Program-made: the position numbers and the translations under genes
Part shown: positions 52,578 through 62,269 of the stretch, in pieces
How the letters are laid out: each line of letters begins with the position of its first letter
Position numbering within the stretch: the stretch's first letter is position 1
Notes under the pieces: model-generated
Told to the model about the DNA's origin: nothing
The model's database searches: none
Seen by the model: the letters and a program-made list of their open reading frames with translations, nothing else
Assembly (NCBI GenBank): GCA_000320545.1
Contig: ADNK01000002.1
Span: 62,001 to 126,000, forward strand
DNA: 64,000 nt
Direction of reading: 5' to 3'
Source of the DNA: Bigelowiella natans CCMP2755
Lineage: Eukaryota > Cercozoa > Chlorarachniophyceae

Positions 52578-53107
52578 GATTTGATTTGGGCAGCAGGCAG
52601 GCAGGCAGGCAGAGTTTGGTAGGATGTGTCGATAGTTGTCAATTTGAGAAGTACTATTTTCCTTGTAGGTGTAGTAGTAGTAATAGATCTATGTATCTTC
52701 CAAATTTGTACTATTATTACACCTGAGAAAAACCAAACGACTATTATTCTTATTTCTTTTCTTCTTCGTCCTCTTCCATCTTTTCCTCCTCTTCATAATC
52801 TTCCTCCTGTCTTTCTTGTATTTTAGGATATATCCTGCAGGATATTTGAACTATTTTTTCGCTGCAATCGGATGATATTTATCACATACGACATCTGATT
52901 ATATTGTCGAGCACTACAAAATCCCGTTTCATCTCTAGTATCGAGTTGCGTACGCCCCTTGAAGCGAAATAACCAAGGTAAGATCCAGATCCAGAGAAGC
53001 ACATTTACCCTTAAGGCCTCATTTCGGTCGAGAGACATTTAACATAACGTTACATCTTTCCAGTAATTTACCAGCTGCAAATTTTTGTTACCTTGTTAGC
53101 CTTCATC
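52578..53107. promoter_or_regulatory. Divergent promoter region, Dcp1 / LSm5
   Basis: The two ATGs are 530 bp apart. The left end has four tandem CAGG/GCAG units (about 52590-52612), and a palindrome-like ATATCCTGCAGGATAT lies at about 52829-52844. The latter is a perfect 16-bp inverted repeat near the middle of the interval and a candidate regulatory site (inference). An open frame 53038-52823 on the minus strand lacks any homology I know and is left out. Confidence 0.5.
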
Positions 53108-53716
53108 ATGGCGACACAGCAGAAAGAACAAAAGACCAATATGAGTCAGCTTCTCCCGCTAGGTCATACTATATCATCGTAATTCATAATGTGCTGTTGC
53201 GAAACTTGGTTAAAATCTTTGAGCGCTGATGGACCGGAAGAAATTCCTCACTGAAGAAACCAATTTTCAATATTCAGCTTTTTACGATTTCAACCAGCAA
53301 TGATAAACCCCATCATTCTAACATGCAGTATTTAATGGAGTGTTTTACGCTGATTTCTACTTAGAACTGATTGATAAGTGTATCGGAGAAAAGATATGGA
53401 TCATAATGAAGGTAGAATACAAGCTCAATGGCTTTGTTGCCGAAGTTAATTACGAACTGTATTGTTTTTTTTTAAAAAAGGGAGATAAAGAGCTTACTGG
53501 CACTTTGCGCGGATTCGATGCATACGTGAACATGGTGTTAGATGATGTTACGGAGTACGATTTTGCTGAAGAAGGAAAAAAAGTTACAAAGCTAGATTCT
53601 ATCCTCCTCAATGGGAACAACGTATCATTAGTAAGTCAACTATTTTTCATTTGAATTCCATTGTGTGACGCATTGTTTTACAGATGGTTCCAGGAGGAAA
53701 ACCTGAAGAGAAATAG
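53108..53716 (+). CDS. LSM5: LSm5, Sm-like protein of the LSm1-7 and LSm2-8 rings
   Basis: Four exons (53108-53162, 53365-53411, 53481-53630, 53684-53716) close to 94 residues, close to the usual LSm5 size. After a short N-terminal extension the Sm fold is complete: [20 protein letters not shown], then the Sm1 core [20 protein letters not shown], the loop, and the Sm2 end [17 protein letters not shown]. These read as LSm5 rather than another LSm ([15 protein letters not shown] and the C-terminal VPGG). LSm5 is part of the nuclear U6 snRNA-binding ring and of the cytoplasmic LSm1-7 ring that recruits the decapping enzyme. This links it functionally to its divergent neighbour Dcp1. Confidence 0.95.
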
Positions 53717-53729
53717 TTTGCTGTATTCT

Positions 53730-54490
53730 CTTAATATTTTAAAATCGGTGCAATTAATATCGAATAAACGTGCACATAGTGTGTTAATGATGAAAGGTGC
53801 ATGCTCATCCTTATACGATTTTGCACAATTAACATAAATGGTATTTGAATATGACGCTGCATGGGCTCTGCTGTAGGATATGTAGTGTCTATAACTTCTA
53901 CTAAAAGAACTGCTTTCGGTTGCCCGTGCGCACAATAAGAAGGCTACATGCTATGCGAACAACAACACATAAAATGATGTATATTCGCAGTCTAGCAGTG
54001 CTGTGTGTGCATGCATGTAATCATTATTGCAGCTTACTGTGAGATTATCACATACCATACCTAGCTAGATAGTTCTAAATGTTAGACTTACCTGTGTACG
54101 TAACATAACACCAGTTTTAGCATAAGATTACACTACTACAGATATAATATATACGTATGTCTATTGTTTACCGTGTAGCTTCACTATTTCATCATCTTTG
54201 TTTGTGCTGGGCATTTAAATTTGTGGTCTGCGCAGCTATCTAGCTGTGATAATGATATGCTAGCTGTGTCGTGCTATGAATGGGCACAGCACTGCGCGCG
54301 CATATGTAAGACGGATACGATGTAATTGATCGATTAAGTGTGTGCATCTCTTGCAAACTATCCACATGCTGCGAGGCTAGGTATGCACATGCACTAGATG
54401 CAGCATATTTCGAGAAGTAGCATCCTCTTCAAACACACTTGAAAAGCATTAACGCTTGCGATACACACTGGCACACATCTGTCTTGCATT
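53730..54490. other. CTAG/TGCA-rich intergenic island 7 between convergent genes
   Basis: Spacer between the stops of LSm5 and the FAD-monooxygenase gene. It carries AGTCTAGCAGTG at 53989-54000, CTAGCTAGATAG near 54061 and TATCTAGCTGTG near 54237. No exon is recognised. Confidence 0.7.
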
Positions 54491-54497
54491 GAGATAA

Positions 54498-55454
54498 TTA
54501 ATTAGAACTATTATTGCGTCTAGCTAATATATTACACTTTGGGTGTCGCACCCTTGAGAAACACTTGTTCAGCAACTCCCAGCTTTCCGGTGGCATAAAA
54601 GAATGCATCCCTGATTGAGGGCAGAAAATTAATTTTTTGCATTGCATAGATAGACCCATAAAGTAAGTGTTATTTGTATTAGTATATGCTTTTAGCCCAA
54701 GCTTGATGCAACCTTTCGCATTCAGAGAGGGAAAAGCAATCTGTCTATACAACGACTCAAATTCAAGACACTCTATTGTAAAATTGCTTCCATTTCTCGG
54801 CGGGGCTCGATCAAATACCTCACAAATCCAGGAAGAACGATTCCTGTGTCTTTTGAGACTGAAGAATCTCCAGCCGTCTCAAGTATTCCCAAAAGTCTAT
54901 CATTAACATTATTACGGATTAAGGAATTCGGAATTTTAAACTAAATAAGCAAAGGGAACGAGCCTCAGCTTATTTTTGAGTTTGTGCAGTAGCATGCAAT
55001 CCATACTATTCGACACCACCTTAATCTAGTAGTGAATTTATACATAGATGATACTACCTTGATTCAAGCTGTATCAATGTCGTGGGAATTTTCCGCTGTT
55101 TCTCATAGGCGTCTAAAAGCAAAAATTTAGACATTTGTTAACATTGAGGAGAGATGCAGCCGAGCGTAGAATGTTGGCAGGAGGAGCCGCATAATTAGGC
55201 TTTCTCTCTTTCACTACCTAAAGCGTTTTTCACAGTCGAGAAACGGCCTTTTTTTAGATCAGCTAACCTGATATTGATAATGAACAACGGTGATACATGC
55301 TGATGGTGGTACTATCTGTATGACAATGGTGGTAATGGTGGTGATGGTGGTTATAATGATGATGTGATAATGTTTGGGTAAAAGTGAAGGAAGCAAGCTT
55401 GAGATAAATAGTAGAAAAGGTTCTGCTGCATGATAAACTTTACAACTACCACTG

Positions 55455-55488
<34 letters not shown>

Positions 55489-55769
55489 AATTCCCCCCCT
55501 GCTGTTCAATAGTAATATTTCTGTTCTATCTCTCACAACTGCTGAAAGGGGAAAGTACGTCGTCATTATACAAACATGTAATAATGAGACGATAAAGAAC
55601 TTGTTGATCAAATTATTGCGCTCTCCCCTCTACTACTATTACTACTACTACTACTACTACTACTTTGATGCCAACGAATACGCGTCTTGAATTGCCTGAT
55701 TTGCACCCTGGCCTACCACCAATCATTTTACAGAATAGTAGCAGCAGCAGCACCACCAGCATTAATGTT

Positions 55770-55808
<39 letters not shown>

Positions 55809-58800
55809 CTCTCTCTCACACACCAAATGTAATTGTTTGTTCATGCAAAATATTTGCGGTAACATGAAAAGATATATATTCATGCGAAGTTGTTACCAAG
55901 GAACGGTGGCATTGCATGTGCAGCATCTCCAATTAATACGACATTCCCTGAATGTGATTACGAACAATTCTGTTTGCTGGCTTTCCCTCTCTTTCTCTCA
56001 CTCTCTTCTCTCTTTCTCTCACTCTCTTCTCTCTTTGTCTCTCCTCATGTTTCTCTCTTTCGATAACTGAGGTTTGAAAATGGATAAATATGATGAGTGC
56101 ATATATTTAGAGATATTGCTAGCTTGATTCTCCTACTACCTGATTCAGATGTCCACGGCTGAAGAGAAGGGTAATAGTAAACTCCAACGTCAAAAAACCG
56201 ATCACATCTTTGTGCTAAGTCTACAACCTTGGTAGTCATATTATCATATGTACATGTGGTATGATTATATGAATTTGAAATGATGACGATGACACTGCTT
56301 ATGATAACGATTGCAGTGCGAAAGAGAAAAGGCTCTGTACCTATTACTATATTGGTACGATCTATCCTTGTGCGACGAGTGGTTTATGAATTATCATCAG
56401 ATTACTCGAATGTAAATGCATAATATCCTAGTACGATTACATACTTCTTGGGGATTATTCGTTTGCTTCAGACGATCAACACACATCTTCTTCACCTCAC
56501 CCGTGTCCCAATTAGAGTTCTGATTCGAGAAATTATCAAACACATACGTGCAGCAGCATGTGATTTTCAAGACCCAACTATTCACAACTTCCAGATCATA
56601 TGCATATACACCACAAATCGTAGTGCGTGCGTGCGTGAGAGCTACCGATCGATTGATGGATGGGGGCATAGCATAGTATTAACGATATGCTGCTGCTGCT
56701 GCTGCCGCTACTACTACTGCTACCTCATTGTCATTTTCGTCGCGAAATACTAATGCAATCATCTCAAATGGCTCTGAGTTTAATCCCCGGTATTGAGCAG
56801 TGAGTGCATAAGTGCCATCACCAAACCATTGATGAATCTCGCCATCCTAGGTAGTAGAAGTAGTAGTATCATAATGATATATCTCTCCATCCTAGGTAGT
56901 AGAAGTAGTAGTAGTAATAGTAGTAGTAGTAGTTGCAGCAGTAGTATCATGTTGCCATGTCCACACACGCTATAAAAGACATTACATACTTCCAGCGAAA
57001 GAAACGAAGAGGAAGATAAAGAAGAACACACACACTGCGAACACATATGCAATCCTACTCACACAGATAAATGACGACCGATCATCGGTGACCAACTAAG
57101 ACTGTTACTACTTACGTTTCCTCTGTTCCATCCCTTTGCAACACCAAATTGAATGCGGATGTTTGAGTATTCTGCTTTTCGACTGTGACGAAGAACCTGA
57201 CGATTGATTTTTTAAAAAAAGGTGTAAATTAAAGACTATGCTGAGATTAAGTTTTGGAACGATTCTGTCGGTTTGTGCTTTGGTGCTTCGGCGCTAACAT
57301 TGTATCCCCCTCTCCTCCCCATTTCCTATAATTACCACTGTTCAGCCATGACTAGCACAAAGGCATACATCCTTCTTCCAACTTCATTCACGACTACACA
57401 GAGCTAAAATACACCTCTTGCTTGACTTTCGAGCGAATACCATCTGCCCCAATCAACTGGATGATGATGAGGAGGAGGAGGAGGGGGGGGGGGAGAGTCA
57501 AACATTACTTGACTTAGCAGGTGTCTCAAGATACGGCATCAGCAGCCAGTAGCACCAGCAGTAACAAGCACCAAGCACTAATAAGCAGCAGAGGATCTTA
57601 ACCACTACCATCACAAAAAACCACACATCCGTAACGTGCAGGAGATAATACCAAATCAAAGTCCTTTGTTGTGCCGTCTTCAAAAGTGCATTTCACAGCA
57701 CCATTCTCATTGTCATTGCACTCGGAGACATGCACCAATGTCTTTCCTAGCACTATGCTTTCCTGGAAGAACAAAAATGTTTTTTCTTCTTATGTCAGTC
57801 GCTAAACATGGGGTAGAAAGCACAACACGTGTTATCGTACACCTCTCGTTTGGTGTTCTTTCCGTCACTTTATCGTTGTTCTCAATTATGATCGGTGTAG
57901 TAACTCTCAGGTAAGTTATCTTCTATGTTTACTATTACGCTAGGAATTGAATCAGCAAGAAGACGCTGCAGGCTATCCCTGTAACAGATGTTGTGCATAA
58001 TGATGATGCATGGATGAATGGTGAGATATTAATATGGCGACAAATAGTGGGTAGTAGTGATGATGACTATAATGAGTATAATTATGGGAAATGGTACTGG
58101 TGGAAATGGTCGTGGTAGTCGTGATGATGAGGTTGTTGTTGTTGTTGTTATTGATGGAGAGGATGGATACTATTAAAAGTGTCTGAATAAGGCAGTAGTG
58201 TCCTCGCATTTATAATGTTTGTGTAAGTACGATGACGACACTTTATGATGACAGAAAAAGTGGGAGGAGGCTTGTTGGGCACCTCATAATTGTAAAGACC
58301 ATCGGTGTGCCTTCAAACATGAGACTCGGTTCTTTTGAAGCTATGTCTTGAATATCAAGACTTAATAGCTTCGTACCTCTTACCTACATATTTTAGTGCA
58401 GGCACATTATTATATAGTTTTAGAATGCTGATCATGCGATATTGATTGTCAAAAGAACAACTAATATATTATTTCCAATTACTGTGCGCGATAAAATTGA
58501 CTTAACAGGCAATCCTGCCTCTTTGACTTCTTTCCCCAAACCCTGGCAAAAGAAAACACTTGTCACTGCTGTCAAAATGAGACTTCATCATCCTATTAAT
58601 TTTACCATCTTGGCAAGTACAGCAGCTCCACCGTTTAGCTGAAGCCCTCCTCCTAAATTAGGCTGCAGCGCGTTTGATCTGTAAACAATTTATGCGAATG
58701 TTGTTGCCAGATTATTTTTACTGTAAACAATTTATGCGAATGTTGTTGCTAAATTATTTTTACTGCCGCTGCATCAAAGTGTCACCCGCAACATGCGTGC

Positions 58801-59137
58801 AAAATATTAACAACCTATCGAAGACCAGAACTTCTTCCGCTCCAGTGTCTAAATATTGCAGTGCTCTTGCCATGGAGAGTCCGGCAGGCCCAGAACCGAT
58901 AATGCCAATTCTTTTTGGCACCCCAGCATGCACAGAAACATCACGTCGTCCTTCTCCACGTCGTCGTCGGCTATGACGATTTGGAATTGAGAGCGACGAA
59001 ATCTGTCTGGTTACAGATGATCGTAAGATCCTATTTTGTTTGCTTGAAGACAAAGAAATGGTGAGGAAGATGAGAAAGAGGATCATCATCGTGCCAATCC
59101 ACACATTTGATGTGGAGTGGCGACGACGGGGATCCAT
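54498..59137 (-). CDS. Membrane-anchored FAD-dependent monooxygenase (UbiH/KMO/PHBH-like fold)
   Basis: Exon 1 (59137-58815) encodes a short basic N-terminus, a hydrophobic segment (about residues 12-29, TMMILFLIFLTISL) and, after a basic linker, the FAD-binding GxGxxG motif IGIIGSGPAGLSMARAL. Exon 2 (58678-58606) gives ALQPNLGGGLQLNGGAAVL. Further exons show LVHVSECNDNENGAVKCTFE, LIGADGIRSKVKQ (the DG motif), then GDAAHAMPPFLGN and GQGANQAIQDAYSLA (the GD motif that contacts the FAD ribityl chain). All key motifs of class A flavin monooxygenases are present and in order. A tail of about 130 residues runs past AYEKQRKIPTTL to the stop at 54498 and has no recognised domain. The N-terminus could be a signal anchor or a bipartite organelle-targeting leader. 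The substrate is unknown; zeaxanthin-epoxidase-like, kynurenine or ubiquinone hydroxylases share this core. Confidence 0.88.
55770..55815. repeat. (CA)n(CT)n compound microsatellite
   Basis: About 17 CA units followed by CT units in an intron of the FAD-monooxygenase gene, just after the exon encoding GQGANQ. Confidence 0.9.
58679..58762. repeat. Tandem duplication of a 42-bp unit covering a splice acceptor
   Basis: Units 58679-58720 and 58721-58762 differ at two bases. On the minus strand each ends in TGTTTACAG, the 3' splice site used by exon 2 of the FAD-monooxygenase gene. Only the copy next to the exon gives an open frame; using the upstream copy would bring in a stop. Confidence 0.9.
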
Positions 59138-59518
59138 GGATTGTGAGACAGGACTTGAGAATTTACATTACGACAATAGAATTTCAATGTCGCTGATATA
59201 AAATCCCAGTACATCATATCTGACTTCAGTGATTTGAGAAAACCTGGTGATTTCTATGGGTTTTCTCCGTCGTTTGGTGCACTGCGACAAGCAACAAAAT
59301 ATAGGAATGCTGTGACCTCAAAACCCGTATCACTCCATTCCTGCGTGTTGTGTGCTGCGACATTCTTTGCCTAAAATTGGCAATGGGAGGATGGAGGTAG
59401 TAGACAATCTCATCTCTCGAGTAATATACTAGCAATCACCCCATACCTCTAAACATGATTCTGGTCTGAAAGTTCGCTATTATTAAAGATCAAACAAAAA
59501 ACAAAAACCTCGGACTCA
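59138..59518. promoter_or_regulatory. Divergent promoter region, FAD-monooxygenase / TH1-PDZ gene
   Basis: Only 381 bp separate the two start codons. No microsatellite, no island words and no convincing exon are present. Both promoters are expected in this interval by position only. Confidence 0.45.
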
Positions 59519-62261
59519 ATGGTGATGAAGAATCTTAAGCTATCAGAGCGCGAGTCACTTCGGAAAGCATGCGACCTCGCACCTGGAGAGGTTATACTGC
59601 GGATATCTTTAAAAGTTTTTTTAAAGCCACAGATCTTTCTTGTCATAACCCTTTTCACTAGGATATAAGATATTTCAGCAACATTTGGAAAGTTTCGAAA
59701 AGAGGAAAGCAAAAGAAGAGGTCGTTCTTGGTATCATCAAAGGCAGTATATACAACTTCTGAAAGGTAAAGATGGTATTATCAAATTTATTTGCTAATTA
59801 TTACTTGATAAAGAGTGTGTTTGTATACGTATTCAATGTTTGCTCCGAAATTAAGTCTCATTTTCTGACTTCATGCATTTTTTGATATGAAGGATGATTG
59901 GCGGAACTAAACTTTGCCGAAAGATCCCTCTAGAGAAAATTCAGCTAGTAAGACGATGATGTTTGAGCTATCAATTATACATAGTGGCTGGGCAGTGATT
60001 GTCAAGGCATTTTCACATATATCTCCGCTTTCTTCTTTTCTTCTTCTTCTACTCCTTCATCAGCTTCTACTACTGCTGCTACTAACACAGGTGTTCGTGT
60101 CCCTCACAACGAATGAGTTCGTCATTCATGTCAGAGAGGAGTACGACACTCGCATTTCCAGCCTCTTTGATGAAGAAGCTTTGATTGGCTATTGCGCAAA
60201 TATTGAAATCTTCTTTACCAAAATAGATTCGACACCAAGTTCTACCACGAAGACTACAGTCGTATCGTAAAAGGTTGTTATAACATGTCCTATTTTTTGT
60301 TTCTTCTTGTTCATTGCTATTGTTCTTGTCCATATGCAGTGATCCAAGATGCATACGAGGAACTTGCCAAGATGAGGGACATGTTATCGGGGGGGTTGTA
60401 TTATGCAGTAGTAGTATTAGTAGTAGCATGGGAAATAGTAGTAACAGTAGCATTAGAAGAAGAGTTGTGTTTATATGACAAGCAGGAGTCGCAGCAGTTA
60501 TAAGTGAGTAAGTTGGAGCCGGCAAATTACTGAAACTTAATCCGTTATCATTGCACTAGATGTTTTTACCAGCTTTGTTACGTCGAATACGCCAAATATC
60601 ATCACTCTGTCATCCTTAATAGCATCACCATCATTGTTGTCGTCGTCAGCTTCATAGTCCACTGTCATAGTCCTCCATTTTTCTACTTCTTCTGAATATT
60701 TTCCACCTTTTAGACCAACGGTGATGATGATCGATGTGGACGCCAGCGAAATAGACCACTTCATGGTTCGAAGGGAGGTACAAAAACAAGAGGAAGAACA
60801 ACAACGAAGAGAGGAGGAGGACCTGGAGTTTTTCTACAATTGTTACAGCCTAACCACCTTCTCTTCCCCTCTCCCTCTCCCGATGTTTTAAACAGAACAC
60901 CGAGGACGAAATTCGAGGAATCGAAGCTGCTATATACTTATACATTCATCGTCCTCGTACATTGATGATAAGGGTATCTATATTCCATATTTATATGCTG
61001 ACTTAGCTGCCGACTTTGCGACTGCTGCTACCATCTCTTCCTCCACAGTCTCTCATTCTTCCTCCCCTTACTCTTCTATTGCAAAAAATTTGACATGCTT
61101 CCCTCATTTGAACCTCCTCACATCTTTGGGCTGCTGCTGCTGTGCATCTACGGATCGCTTCTCAAGTTACCAGTAATGAAACATGCAGCAGATATCGTGT
61201 TGGATGGAGTTCGAATTCGATCAGTAGTGGCGGGAAGGTAGTATAGTAGACAAACACCACAAGTATCAGATTGCTACCATGAGGGAAATTGAAAAGAGGG
61301 GAAAGACAAGGTTTAGAGAACATTCAAGTTATTTGTAGTTGTTGAATCTCCTCTTTCTCCCTTGCTTCATGTTACACATAATACGTAGCACCGCTGATAA
61401 AGCCGGACTGAAGAAGGGCATGATTATCCAAGAAATAGAAGGAAAAGTTCTCGATTTGAAGATGAGCGGAACAAAAGTTCACGTAATGGATTATTGAGAA
61501 ATGATGAATCTGAGCTGATTAATTTATCTAAATGATCTAAACAGAGTTTTTTTGCTATAAGAATCATGAGTATTTGCACTCTTCATCATCAAATCCCGCT
61601 ATAATGTCATAATAAACATAAAAAGGCAATCCTCAACGATGCGCTGGCGTGGGCAATCAAGAAAGAATGCGATGATATCTTGAGGATAAAAGTTCACGAC
61701 ACCGTAAGATGAAGAAGAAACACAATAATTATCAAAAATTAGTCGTCCCCTGATCCACAATAAATGAAAGTGGGCTTCTTTGATCAAATATGGCAATTGA
61801 TATGTCTATTATGCATTTAAATAAGCTAGCTACCATAAGTATGTGCGACTTCTGAATATAAACACATTTTCTTCAACGGCTGAATATATTAGGACTGGGG
61901 GGGATGTAGCAGTAGCAGCCAAACAGTAGTATTACCACCACATCTTTTCAAATTAAAGGGAGGAGGAGGAAAGAGAGAAGCAGTGGTATCATCTACTGCT
62001 GATACTTCCTCTACATCGTGCTCATCGCCTGGGATCATTGCAACAACTTCAGTGCCAGCAAGTACTACGACCATGACCAAAATGACGACGACGACGACCA
62101 AGACTACAATGTCAACGATGAATTCTTATGTAGTTTCCCCTACTATGAATTCATTTTCGCAGTCTTATTCATCATGCAGTGAGATTAAGTCGTCCCCACA
62201 CCAGTCTACGACCAATGGTGCAATAGTAGGGAAAGGATCTCTACAGAAGGACCATCGCTAA
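59519..62261 (+). CDS. Myosin-TH1-like plus PDZ domain protein without a motor
   Basis: Eleven exons close exactly to 387 residues: 59519-59590, 59662-59765, 59893-59947, 60091-60238, 60340-60394, 60714-60777, 60896-60956, 61174-61237, 61389-61482, 61626-61703, 61893-62261. Residues about 25-125 resemble the TH1 lipid-binding tail of class I myosins: NIWKVSKRGKQKKRSFLVSS, KAVY, CRKIPLEKIQL, then TNEFVIHVREEYDTR. Residues about 182-260 are a PDZ domain: IVLDGVRIRSVVAGS, then TADKAGLKKGMIIQEIEGKV, and a final helix. The last 120 residues are Ser/Thr-rich (TTTMTKMTTTTTKTTMST). No motor domain precedes it, since the ATG lies 381 bp from the divergent neighbour. A membrane-associated adaptor is inferred. 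The exon 4 donor (GTTCTA) and exon 7 donor (GTACAT) were chosen for frame and are the weakest joins. Confidence 0.78.
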
Positions 62262-62269
62262 GACATCCC

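Noticed and set aside
52823-53038. 71-codon minus-strand frame with a hydrophobic stretch in the Dcp1/LSm5 promoter
   Set aside because: It fills the divergent promoter, ends in a repeat-like segment and has no splice partner; promoter sequence explains it better.
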